From assembly GCF_019112545.1 (NCBI RefSeq), contig NW_025064954.1:14875-34721 (forward strand): DNA of 19,847 nt. Direction: 5' to 3'. The notes under the pieces were generated by a model, which was not told the DNA's origin, did no database searches, and saw nothing but the letters and a program-made list of their open reading frames with translations. Each line of letters begins with the position of its first letter. Position 1 is the first letter of the stretch. This DNA is from Guyanagaster necrorhizus (lineage: Eukaryota; Basidiomycota; Agaricomycetes; Agaricales; Physalacriaceae). The position numbers and the translations under genes were made by a program. Of the stretch, positions 1 through 10,404 are shown piece after piece.

Positions 1-126
1 GTATTACTTCGAGATCTTTCTACGAGATACTAAATAAGTCCGGATCACGATCCAAGTCAGCTGCCGCTGACTGGCATCGTATCTTCGAGTACGTTCTCGT
101 ACTCGCTCGGGATTGCTATCCCAACA
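1..126 (-). repeat. Inverted copia-type LTR, cut by window edge
   Basis: This stretch is the reverse complement of 18376-18501, the first 126 bp of the LTR at the right end of the window; by eye there is one mismatch (position 93, G against the A expected from position 18409). The LTR's 5' terminus (TGTTGGG on the minus strand) lies at 126, so the LTR continues leftward out of the window. No polypurine tract lies to its right, which argues against a 3' LTR whose element lies inside the window. It is therefore either the 5' LTR of an element extending off the left edge or a solo LTR. It lies six bases downstream of the stop codon of the neighbouring F-box relic. Confidence 0.92.
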
Positions 127-132
127 GAAAGT

Positions 133-780
133 TTACCCTTTCCTGTCAGCCGAGACAATTGTGCTTTTAAGGAGCCTCGCTCTTACTAATAGGCTCTCTA
201 ACAGCTGGGCCAACCAACTTCCTTCCCATTCGTGATCATCTGGCGACTTCTTCTGCACCTGTATCATCAGCGTTCGAAACTCACTGTCAAACAGTGGGCC
301 TGAGAGGATCTGGTCGAATTTGCTCCACTTTCGCTACGACGTGGAGCTCGGAGGCCCATCGTTTCCGCATGTGACTACGAAAGCAAGTCTTTCGCAAATG
401 TCCAATTCCGACAATAGGAAGCTCGTTCCATGGGAAATAGCGTGATTCGCTTGCTGCCATATTTCAGATAAGAATACCAACCAAAGAGAAGCAGACACAA
501 ATACCCATGGCAATTGAATGCCAGCGAGAGAACTTGAAGGGTACTTGATGTCAGTGTGGACATTTTGTCGAGATACTGGAAGTCGATGCGGTTGCTAAGA
601 CTGAATGTAAACCATTGCAGGTTGTTGATGAACAGAGAGCAGACATTTGTCTCCAGTATCGCTTCCATGAAGGCTGGACACCTGTATGAATACCTGATCA
701 CGACGCTCAAGTCTGGGATATGAGGTCGGCCTAGATACGTATGAGATGGGGATGAGAGCAGTAATTTGAACCAGCCCCAT
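133..780 (-). pseudogene. Decayed F-box/LRR-type protein, C-terminal part
   Basis: Two overlapping minus-strand frames read like the C-terminal leucine-rich part of an Agaricomycete F-box family protein. One frame (about 710-375) contains RYSYRCPAFMEAIL and NNLQWFTFSLSNRIDF. The other (about 410-133) contains WSKFDQILSGPLFDS and SPDDHEWEGSWLAQLLE and ends with TAA at 133-135. Joining them needs a frameshift near 385-410, and the second frame has a further in-frame TAG near 320, so the gene appears dead. No N-terminal F-box was found in 781-1150, which may hold degraded upstream exons. The assignment rests on the general look of the motifs and on the better-preserved F-box relic just upstream, so it is tentative; an unrelated hypothetical protein is possible. 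Confidence 0.35.
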
Positions 781-1602
781 CTTGATTTCCGGGATATTGG
801 AACTTGAGCAATCCTGGTATTAGAGATACAATGACGTCCGCAGGGATGTCTGAGATACGGAGGGACAACTACAGTCAGCGTCGAAGTTGTAACAACGAGA
901 AATAAGCTAGATACCTAAAGAGCGATGGTGCTTCACCCCATGAAATCTAGGAGCACAAATACCACCAGTATTTGGCTCAAGCATAGCAGCTGCTGGGACC
1001 GTTTACGTGCCTTGCTCCCTTCGATCGTATGGAGCTGTCTGTCCAATCATCTATGCGAAATATTCAGTGCAAGGTACCATTATGGGAATATGTGGTAGTT
1101 TTGACATCTCGACGCCCCAACGATTGAAAGCCGAACGCTCATCGTCATAGCCACAGGTGGCGAAAGGAATTATCGGCCCACAAAACCCAACCACGAGCGT
1201 TCTTCTGCTGTCCCCGGGCCTATCCCTTCATCGCAGCAACTTTGGCATACCCTCCTTACCCTCTTTCTTAGCAGATTCACCGGGGTATCAGAAGGCTGAG
1301 ATTAGGTCCATTGATTATACAGGATTGTGTGTTAAGAGAACATGTGTACTTTATGATGCCCGCGGTAACTTCAAGGTCGGCCACGAGATACCGGAGGGCA
1401 TTAAATCTGTCTTCATACGGGAGTCGTGACAGTCAATGCCATTTACAGGTCAATAACGATGACGAGCGAAGTGGATTTACATGCTGATAGGCTACGCAGA
1501 CAAGGGCGGGTGGTAGCCACCCATCTATCCATGCTCAACTTCCCAAGAACGTTTCCTTCCGTCGAACATCATAGGAGATGCCAAACTGCCTTCATTGCAT
1601 TG
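781..1602. other. No recognised gene; one unassigned short ORF
   Basis: The stretch between the two F-box relics has no gene I can name. A plus-strand open frame at 1157-1429 (90 codons) has a plausible-looking C-terminal half with the peptides TGLCVKRTCVLYDARG and GHEIPEGIKSVF, which could be the last exon of an unrecognised gene or chance. Minus-strand frames here are broken and show no conserved motif. Confidence 0.4.
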
Positions 1603-3228
1603 TTATTCATATGTCACTTTTAAACCATTGTTGCACAAACTCTCCCATTGACTCGCCAAGGCGGAATCAGATACGCTTAGAGGACGCCCGAGCTGCACTT
1701 CCTCCAAACATGAACATGAGCGATACTCCTTGGAGGTGGACCTGGTGTTTATGCCTCGACGAGATGCCACGACAGTCACCAGACTGCCACCGTCAAAAAG
1801 AGTGGGAAGCTTTCTCATAGCCAACGCACGCAACTGCGGAGCAATATTATCATCTTTGGTAGGTGAAAACACCAGGCTCGTGACGATACAGTCAACGAGA
1901 GGGAGATCCGTCAGTTCCATAAACAATTGGCGTAAGTGAGGGAGCTCGCGGAGAAAGGCGATGGTTGCTCTCGCATTATCACTACCGAGGCATCCATCGC
2001 AATCCTTTAGTTCGAATGCTGTGATTTTCCTCATCCAATCACAGGTGCGTACGTCGGGAAATTCGAGAATATGGGGACTCTGCGAGGGGACACCGATTAA
2101 AAGGAAAACAGGAGGGTAATGCACGGCAAAACCACACGCGAATGCATATCCGCGATACTTCTTCTAAATCCCTCGATCAAGCCAAGATGCGACACATAAG
2201 GAAAGGTCAAGGGCTGTCCCGATGCGATCTGCGACTTTATGCAAAACAGATCGACGTTTCGCACAAGTGGGAAGCTTCTCAACAGACTGAGACATTTGTC
2301 AGTGGGGTTCATACCGATAATGCTTAGCGTTGAAACGTTGGCAGTTCTCGGGTGTGCGAAAGAGGGTGTAAATACGTGTGCCGTATACGGCGGCCCTTCA
2401 ATGACAAGATTTCGGAGGAATGGGGTCATTGAAAAGGTGTCCGAAGTAGATGCAGCATCGGTCCCTCTCATCCAAGCCATTTCAGCGTGTAGATATTCAA
2501 GGCGGCCAGGAAAGCCTTTGAATGGTGATAGGAATTAGTAAAATGGATATGGCAAACAGCATGTCAACCTTGTCCAATTTGGCGCGCTCGAACGGAGCAT
2601 CTGGAAAAGAAGTGTCTGTTCCACTGACATGGCAGTCCATCCTGTCCACCTCCTACTGGACCCAAAAACGTGAACGGATAAAACATGCCCTTGTGCCCTA
2701 GACAACTGTATGCCCAGCTGGAAAGCGGCGGAAAGGTCTTTTTGCATATTAACCGCTACAGTCGACCACAACCGACCGGTTCGAAGGGCAACTCTCCTCC
2801 ATGATGTACAAACTTGGGAGTGTCCACGGAGCCTGACGGGGATCCAGGGATGAGAAACTCCTCTCCGCATCCAATTCTGGGACGCAACGACTGAAAATTT
2901 CACAGAGGACATCATCCCCGAGCTGGCGAACGGGATGGGTCAAGATTTTCGCGTCAGAAAGATTGGAGACGATTTGGTCCCTTTCCGTTGATAGAAAATG
3001 GAGAAGCTGGCGAGTGGCAGCAATCTTCTTGTCGACTTCGGCAAGATACTCATCTCCTGAAGCCATTAGGGCTGCAAGGACATCCTGTTCAGGAGAAAGA
3101 GGCGGCTTGTTGGTCTGAAGAAGCTCTACGATTCTGGGAGAGTGTGTTGGGTGTCGATATTGGGGCAAGGACGATGCGAATGCGGGATCAAAGGACGACA
3201 AATCCACGGGGACAAATGTAGACGTCAT
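1603..3228 (-). pseudogene. F-box/LRR-type protein, disrupted by frameshifts and a stop
   Basis: F-box proteins are substrate-receptor subunits of SCF ubiquitin ligases, and this family is greatly expanded in Agaricomycetes. The frame opens with ATG at 3226-3228. The F-box-like core HPVRQLGDDVLCEIFSRC is followed by the family's DAERSFSSLDPRQAPWTL. At about 2818-2822 the frame must change to continue as SQVCTSWRRVALRTGRLWS. A TAA at 2535-2537 interrupts the second frame (YPFY-stop-FLSPFKGFP; a Gln codon CAA is the likely ancestor). Another frame change near 2100-2125 leads into the LRR-like C-terminus (DWMRKITAFELKDC; ELPHLRQLFMELTDLP), which ends at 1603. Two frameshifts and one nonsense change make it a probable pseudogene, though the remainder is well preserved, suggesting recent loss. 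A TATA-like run (3252-3259) lies just upstream of the ATG. Confidence 0.72.
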
Positions 3229-3261
3229 TTTCGGCAGGAAGTATACTAGAGAATATATAAT

Positions 3262-4759
3262 TAGAATACGACAGAGAGCTTACTCTAGCTTTGGGGACAT
3301 ACAGGGCAATCCACTGGCACTTTGATAATGCAACAATGTCCGGAGTCTCAAATAATATTTGATGAACAAGATTGAAGCCTTAGGGCACGCTTGAAGACCA
3401 GAGATGGACGTTTGAATTGCTGAATGATTGCTGACATTATACGAAATGAACATTCAAAGAATAACAAAGAATATTGAAACTTACTCGAGGCAATAAACGT
3501 TGGAAAGGCTGAACCGCCACGAGCCCTAAGGCGGTCTCAATCTTGAGGAGCCGGTGCACTTGAGTGAAGGTGAAGAGGCCAAAGGCGCTGAGCAGCCCCA
3601 GACGCCGAACATGTCACAGTCCGTGAGAGTAACAACCACGAGCCCCGGCACGGTCCGGGGCGAGAGTAGTCCTGTGAATAACAATGTCATGACTGTACAT
3701 CTCCAAGTCTCTGATTGAGTTCTCCGTTTTCTCTGTGGTCAATACAATCAATTGGTCCTACGTCCAGTGTGATTATCTGGATCTCCAAGTTGAAAGCTTC
3801 CATCAAACTAGGGCACAATATTCGCATCCTTTAACATGGCTCGCGCCTCCATTAATGCTCATTGAATATTAATGTCTTAGCGCTTGTCGTGTGACCTCTT
3901 TCCTCCAATGCATCGTTTCCCTTTGTCGACTACACTGCTGGTAGATGAACTTAGTGGACGTCCATGTCGCCCATGAAGATAATATGACTCTACATACATT
4001 CGCTACACCTACTTAACCCGGATTCTTTGATACCCGTCTCTTTATAAGGCATCGAACTGCCCCCGCCTGAAGAATGTCGACATGCCGACTTCGGATTCGA
4101 TCGATGCGCTAAGTAACAGCATAGAATGATGGGGGTCCAGTCGTCGGTTGCCGCTATATTTCTAATCTAATCTTCAAGCCAGCGCCAATCGCATCGCGAA
4201 CCACAAGAACCACAAACAAACGTTCTACTCGCTTTCGAAGTTCAACGCCACCATGCTTCGAACATCTTGACCGCAGCACGCTGGCCCAGCTGGTGCTCTC
4301 TCTGGAGCTTGACGTCCACGGCGGCCTTTCATATCAACTCGCAAAGAATAACACGACCGGATCATACAGACGGATTGGAATCTTACATTCGGCGATTATC
4401 TCCATCTTTTTGGCATTTTCCTGCGACAGAATGAAGGTGCCTTTTGCTGTTTTCTCACCACCTGGGGCGGCGGCCATGACAGACCTGCGGAAATGCATAT
4501 GTTCGTTTCATGCTGAGCGAACAATCTTCAAGTGGTGCGGCTAGGCAACGAGAACCTTCGGCTATCGGAATTGACAAACAATATTGATTTCCCGATGTAG
4601 ACATCGTCTTTACTTTTCCGAAAAGATAACAGCAAGAACTTGATGAAGAACCAATATAAGTACATGTAATTCATACTATAGAGGTATCACTCGGTAGGCA
4701 CGGTGTTACATGTAAGACGTACTAATACACTCTTGGTTAACTTGATTTTTCTTCCTATC
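3262..4759. other. Intergenic stretch without a recognised gene
   Basis: I see no gene here. The longest plus-strand frame (4293-4544) has no recognisable motif. The only structure is a cluster of short GC-rich hairpins at 3513-3661, listed separately. The right end is the 3' flank of the glyoxalase gene. Confidence 0.5.
3513..3661. repeat. Cluster of short GC hairpins sharing CCACGAGCCC
   Basis: Two hairpins lie about 120 bp apart: ACCGCC/GGCGGT (3513-3518 with 3530-3535) and GCCCCGG/CCGGGGC (3642-3648 with 3655-3661, six-base loop). Each overlaps a copy of the 10-mer CCACGAGCCC (3517-3526 and 3636-3645). A third small palindrome, CTCAATCTTGAG, lies just after the first hairpin. Such hairpins can mark rolling-circle transposon ends, but the expected CTRR terminus is not evident, so the identity is open. 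Confidence 0.3.
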
Positions 4760-5568
4760 TCAATCAAACTTAATGACGCGGGGCACAATTTCAATCCAGT
4801 AGCTGTTACCCATCATGTCATTATTCAAACAACAAAGAACGAGGTGAACACATACCCATCAGGGTCCAGAATAAAAGCGATGTGTCTCATCTTCCCATCG
4901 CTGGGCCTCTGAAGGAGATTGTCAATATACGAACGGCGACAAACTTGAGTGAACATCCACCTTCTTGAAGGCAACTCCCAGCTGTTCGAATCGTTCGCAA
5001 GCTTTTTCAACATCATCAACCGTTATAGCGATGTGTCCAAAGCCCCGGCCGGGCTCCGAGTTTCCACTGGCATATCCCTGGAAGTTCGGATCCGATTCCG
5101 TGCCATGGTTGTGGGTGAGCTCGAGTATGCCTACATCAGGACGAAGATTCGTTACGATTAAGCCTCATAGACAGGCAAGAAGACGAACCTTCACGAGAAA
5201 ACCTGGTCTCTTCTTTTTCCTTGGCGCTAAGTGCGCCACCGGAGTGATCGAATCCAAGGAAGTATAGAGTGAAGTCCCCGAAATCCTTTTCTGTGATACC
5301 GATGTCAACCAAAGAGGTGGGAGCAAGTTTGTCTGTGGTTAAGTGCACCAGAGAGAAGATCCATGCCAATGATCTGCCGCAGCATTGGAAGCTCAGCAAA
5401 AACAAATGGTTGCGGGCACGTACTTCGGTATAAAATTGAAGGGATACCTTGGGGTCCTTCACCCGGATCATGGTGTGGTTGAACTTTATAGGCAGATACT
5501 CAGACTCCAGTTCGCCTGCAGGTGCTGTAACTGACCGCAAAACTGGCTGTTTCCGCTGTGCGAGGCAT
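4760..5568 (-). CDS. GLO1: Glyoxalase I (lactoylglutathione lyase), 7 exons
   Basis: Glyoxalase I isomerises the hemithioacetal of methylglyoxal and glutathione to S-lactoylglutathione, the first step of cytosolic methylglyoxal detoxification. I infer exons at 5568-5536, 5483-5424, 5373-5349, 5290-5189, 5130-4961, 4908-4856 and 4802-4760, with introns of 50-58 bp having GT-AG ends. Spliced together they keep frame and give 161 aa. Family motifs appear in order: [59 protein letters not shown]. By comparison with the known family, all four metal ligands are present (His14, Glu77, His106, Glu152); the first is His, as in yeast, where human has Gln. It is a single-domain enzyme, unlike the two-domain ascomycete forms of about 320 aa. 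The first intron (donor GTCAGT) is the least certain. It is transcribed divergently from the methyltransferase-like gene, 781 bp away. Confidence 0.93.
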
Positions 5569-6349
5569 GATGGTGACGGTGGTGGTGGTATCGAGAATCC
5601 AAGTGGTTGATAAGCCCAAACCTGATGTAGTCAGCCCAGGCACGGGACTCGTCACGCCGTGATCGTCCGGTTGATAAATTCGGCGAGAACCTTTATCGCG
5701 CCCATTTCGCCCTCGATGGCCGCTGCTGCGTACGTAGTATTGTTCTCGTGTGCAGGACTGTGCACGATAGCTGCGACAGGTTTGGCTCATACCGCCTTGC
5801 CAAGTGATCTTATCAGCTGTCAGAACGCCGGACGTTGTGAATCGATAATGGCGTTACGGGGTAATGCTAACGAAGCTAACTAATCACAATGGTCACTGCG
5901 CAACTACGCCGGGAAGATGTTTGGCTTCGTGGTTCCCGAGGACAATAATAATTTATCTCTGCAACGTTTACGTGGCAGCAGTTGACTTCCTTCTGTGGCT
6001 TCTAAATGTAACGGCACGCGCAGCCAACGACTGGAGAAACGAGTGGTTATCGAGGTACGAGTGCCTTGTGTCCCAGGTGGATATATATTTTATCCTTCAT
6101 TTTCCCGGGACGTCGACGTATTTTCATTTCAAGGGTCCGACTTTGCAGTGTTGCGGAGAGTCGGACTGACAGGGGCTGGAATTGCCATACCGGGTAATGG
6201 AATCTTTACGGCGCGCGTAGTTGTAAACTGCTGCGGATAGGAATCTTTTTTATAACAAGCTCTGGTCCTGATGGAATCCTTGTCCATCCCCATATCGCTG
6301 CCGTCAACGTTTCCCACCTCACTGTGCGACGAAAGCACCTTTTTTCGAG
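5569..6349. promoter_or_regulatory. Shared intergenic region between divergent genes
   Basis: This 781 bp stretch separates the start codons of the glyoxalase I gene (minus) and the methyltransferase-like gene (plus), so it should hold both promoters. A TATA-like run (GGATATATATTTT) lies near 6079-6091, about 260 bp before the plus-strand ATG; its role is a guess. Short open frames here have no recognisable motif. Confidence 0.4.
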
Positions 6350-8258
6350 ATGAACTCCAAACTCGAGGCTCTCTCAGCGCGTCACCCGCGTTATACGATT
6401 TTTTTAATCGTCCTGTCATTCGTTATCATTCTTCTCTATGTTAATTCTTCTCATGATTCTCCCTTCTCTGGCTCTACATGGGGCGGTCGCCCCCCTCCAT
6501 ATGACTATGCTGCTCGCGCTCACATGAATGACATGTACTGTCAAGGAGCAGTCCAGGAGCATGGCTTCCAGGTCGGACGTCATGGGCCCCCACCGCCGCC
6601 TTCTCGTGGTTACGAGACCTTCCAAGGACATCCGCCGCATCCTGATCAGTACCAGGGACGTCCATGGGGCTACGGACCGCCACCTCCCGGTCCATGGGGA
6701 CCACCGCCCCCGCCCCCATTTGGCCCCATGCACCATGGGAAGCACGGCGGTCCAGAAGGCAAGCACCCGCCTCTTCCGCCCCCATTCTGGGGTCACCCTC
6801 CTCCGTCTCCTGATGGCGACGCGCCTCCACCACCACCGCACCACTGGTGGGGCCCGCCGCCACCACCACCGTCAGATGGCGAGCAATCCTACGGTATGCC
6901 TCCGCCGCCGCCGCATTCGCACTGGGGTCCACCGCCTCCCCACGAATTCCACGGTCACAGGGATTCCAGGCCAACTCCGCCCATGGTCTGGGGTGAGCAC
7001 CAACACGGACATCGTCCTGCATTCCAAGACGACGATGAATGGGAACATCCCCCTCATGGACCAGAAGGAGAACATCCTCATCATGGACCTCCGCCACCGC
7101 CTCCGCCGCCTCACAAACCTGGCAAGCACGACAAGCATGAAAAGCCGTGCCCTGAAGACGAAGCGGGGTCTCCCTCGATCAAGGCTCATCGGCCGCGACC
7201 GTGCATTCCCAAAGATGCTGCGCTCCAGAAGAGCGAAAAGCACTACCAAGAGTACGTGAAGCACCGTAAGGAATCTGCCGATGAGGCTGCTCCATCTTGT
7301 AAGTCTTTTCTCAGTATAACATTTCTCGTTCTCATTCGGTCCAAAATCCTCAGGGAAATCTTTTGCTCCTGCTTTCCGTTGTCCTCACCATCTCGAGCTT
7401 CTCGGTGAGCCGGAGGACGGTGGAAAATGGGTCTGTGGTTTCGAGTACATCGCTCCGAAGGAGCAGTGTGTTGTATACTCGATCGGTATATCATTTTTGT
7501 CATTTCATTTATCAAACATCCATTTAATCTGCGTTTTCTCAGGTGCTGACGGCTCGTCCTTCGAAACAACAGTAGAGGACCGATCTGCCGCATGCACAGT
7601 ATTCGGTTATGGTGACAAGCCATCGGAGAACGTAAGAACCTTTCGATCCATCTTTTTATGTCGCATGTAATGACCCAACGTTTCAGACTGATGTCGTTAC
7701 TGAGGAAGAAGAGACGACTGCCACCGAAGAGTCAGACGTCCCCGCCACAGTCCCAACCAACCCTCTCGACGACCTTCTTGAAACCAACGGACACAAATTC
7801 ATTGACATCCTGAAGTTTGATATCAACTCTGAATCCGATTTTGCCGTCCTTGATGCCTTCTTGGATGAGTATGACTTCCCCCAACTGGCCAGCCGTGCGC
7901 CTTATCCTCCGCCGCGCCGCGCTTTACCCCCTCCCAAACGCGAACCCGTCCTTCCCTTCGGCCAGCTCCTTCTCTCCGTCGCCGTCTCTTCTGATGACGA
8001 CAAGGGCGAATTAAGCATTAACAATTTCGGTGCTTGGTTCGAGAAGCTCGAGCGCATGGGTTTAAGGCCCTTCTTTGCTGCGCCAAGTCTAAGTAATTCC
8101 CGCAATGCGGTTGACGTGAGTGTTGCCTTCCGTATCTTGTGATGTTTACGCCATCTGACATTTTCTGATAGTATTCTTTCATCAACATCCGTGGAGAGCA
8201 TGAACTGCTTTCTGCCCTTCCTCCTCCACGTCCCCATCACTTTCATCCGGCCACTTGA
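6350..8258 (+). CDS. Membrane-anchored Pro/His-rich methyltransferase-like protein, 5 exons
   Basis: Inferred exons are 6350-7298, 7354-7485, 7543-7631, 7687-8115 and 8172-8258, which join in frame to 561 aa. Residues 1-14 are followed by one hydrophobic segment (15-31), suggesting a type II membrane protein of the secretory pathway. Residues 79-266 form a Pro/His/Gly-rich stalk with repeated WGPPPP-type motifs and runs of up to eight prolines. The C-terminal part resembles a fungal methyltransferase family (Pfam Methyltransf_22-like, from memory): LQKSEKHYQEY, EDGGKWVCG (337-345), VVYSIGADGSSFE, NGHKFIDILKFDI (424-436), PFGQLLLSV and YSFINIRGEHEL. The section after the first motif, which should carry much of the SAM-binding core, is replaced by a short acidic Thr/Glu spacer (391-421), and a basic Pro-rich insert precedes PFGQL. 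Activity is therefore doubtful. AATAAA follows the stop at 8261-8266. Confidence 0.78.
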
Positions 8259-8260
8259 AT

Positions 8261-8266
8261 AATAAA
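8261..8266 (+). terminator. Polyadenylation-type hexamer AATAAA
   Basis: AATAAA begins three bases after the stop codon of the methyltransferase-like gene. It could serve as the cleavage/polyadenylation signal, although such hexamers are only loosely conserved in fungi and this one is unusually close to the stop. Confidence 0.35.
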
Positions 8267-10404
8267 CCTATTGACTGACTCTAGAAAGGTCGTATATTTT
8301 CATTCAATACTCAGCAGACGACGAATACTTGTCTTTGGGCTCGTCCGTCGGAGATTTACCTCTCGTCCGGTCCCCTTGTTCATTTCAGATGGACGAGATC
8401 CAAGTTCATCATTCTTTCTCTCTCTAACTATTCCCGCGACTGCTGGGCGGAGCCCCCTCTCTCTCAGTAGTTCTGTACATTCAAGTTGTATGTCGTCGAT
8501 GCTGTTATCAGTTGACTATATTCGTGGTCATTTTTTTCTTGAATCGAGAGCAAACCGAGAGGAATCGAGGCGTTAATCAAATTAGTTGATATTTGACGTG
8601 TGCACAATTTGCAGGTGCTGCGTATACTAGGAGTAATGTTTCGAGATGCTGCGGCATTTTGATTGCTGCGCCTCTAGGCTACATATATACATAATAATAC
8701 AACAATATGATTCATCGTTTCTTCGATCAAATCGAATAAAGGGAAACCCGATATCAGAAGGGGGTCGTCAATGTCATGGCCACTTTCAAGACGAAAGGTC
8801 GCTGGTGTGTATGACGCCGGAGACGTGTCAACGTGCTCACTTTTCTGTAATGTTTCCATGTTTCGTACGTTGCCCCTCACTACATAGGCCGAAAGAAATC
8901 CTGTTAAATCCGAAGGTGCACTTAACCTTTCCTTGCTGACCGCAGTTTTATCGCTGACATCAATGTTCAACGGTCAAAGGAAATGTCCTACACAAAGCAA
9001 CCATATCGACCTTATTTCAGCCTTCAAAACTTCCCGAGTCCAGTATTTTGATTTCGACAATTAGTGAAGGCGAAGTCAACTGCAGAATCGGTACAGTGCT
9101 TACTATCGCCCGCCAAGACATGGCCCATGAAGCGGATTCATGTTTCTTGAAGAATTGCAAAGGAACAACACGCCCGACATGTTTTGTCAAAACTAGGAGG
9201 TTGGCGTAAAGGCTACTTATTGTCCTCCAAATTTCGCGTATTTTCAGAAGGGGTCATGTCGATGTAAACTTGCCAATGCTTAGCATGATATATCGATGAA
9301 ATTGCGGAGCTAGACTCTGCAGCTGCAACTGACCTTTCAACAGGTCTTCAGGCACGGAATAGCGGCAAGGATCTTACCGATGGAGTGACGAGAGCACCGC
9401 CTACGACCATGAGACACGATGAATGGCTATAGTGACTGACCTATGTGAAACGATTTCCTGCATGCCGGACACAGAGCCGTAAATCCATCTGCTGTAGTTT
9501 TCGAAGTGTGGTCCGATACGCAGCGGGAGCAATAGACGTGCCCTATAGCAGGTACAATAAGAGCAATGTAGAGCAGTCACCGCCATCGCAAGGTAGGCTG
9601 ACGAGATATTGGCAAACAGATAGTACATCCACAAGCCATGGTCTCGGATCCAAACGTACCAAGCATAAGAGATGGTCGCGGAAGGAGGAATCTATGTGAA
9701 CTCCAGCAGTCGAACCGAGATTCCTTTTCGCACTGATTTTACACCGAATCTGTGTGCTCTCAAACTTCGTCGATGCATCTCTTTCAGCAGATCTTGGTCT
9801 TAGATCTTCCAAAATATAGTTTGCCTCCATCCCCGAATTCAGGTGTGCGAGAAAAGTTCATCTTCCTGGTGTGAACTTTAACTCAGGCGCCTCTTGGGTG
9901 ACGATAACTTTCACTTCATCTTTTTGTCGGCAACCTTTTATTTATTTCATTACTCGGCGCAAGAATCCGAACGCCCAGCCTTCAGCCATCCTGCTACTGA
10001 CTATGCCTCCAGGCACAAAATTCGCATGGCCTCCGTCCATAGAAATAGTATCACACTATGTCTTGTCTTACCCTCATATAACCCAAAACTGCGAGCCCAC
10101 AGTGAGATCAATAAAGTTTGGCACTAACAATTGAACACCTACAACTCATGCTATGCGTTTAGTACGTAATCGGCAAAAGCTGTTGACACTGTGGAACAGG
10201 TAGTGTATGATCTTCAACTTAACATGCTTTGTTACCCAGGATAAGGTCTCTTGCGTCAGCAGAATGTCAAGTGGGAACATTACTAGGTCCAAAACCCAGC
10301 AAACCTTTATCGTTCCGTGGTTGGCGCTAAGAATATCTTGTCAAAGCCCCAGAAAGTGTCTATTCGAAATTTCATCCGTCATGTATTTGTGTGGGTATGG
10401 AATC
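8267..10404. other. About 2.1 kb without a recognised gene
   Basis: Only short frames occur. The minus-strand frames at 9401-9634 and 9543-9830 overlap and contain Cys/Tyr-rich and hydrophobic stretches, but show no motif I recognise and no convincing splice chain. No tRNA-like B box, terminal inverted repeat or LTR was seen. The stretch is long compared with the other gaps here and could hide a non-coding transcript or an old repeat. Confidence 0.4.

Noticed and set aside
6474..7264. Long open frames on both strands (130-243 codons) overlapping the Pro/His-rich stalk
   Set aside because: They are produced by the repetitive CCN/CAC codon pattern of the real plus-strand frame, are rich in Arg or Val/Trp, and have no motif.
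9401..9830. Membrane protein gene from overlapping minus-strand frames
   Set aside because: The frames overlap out of phase, no splice chain joins them, and hydrophobic runs are short and Cys-rich without a family pattern.
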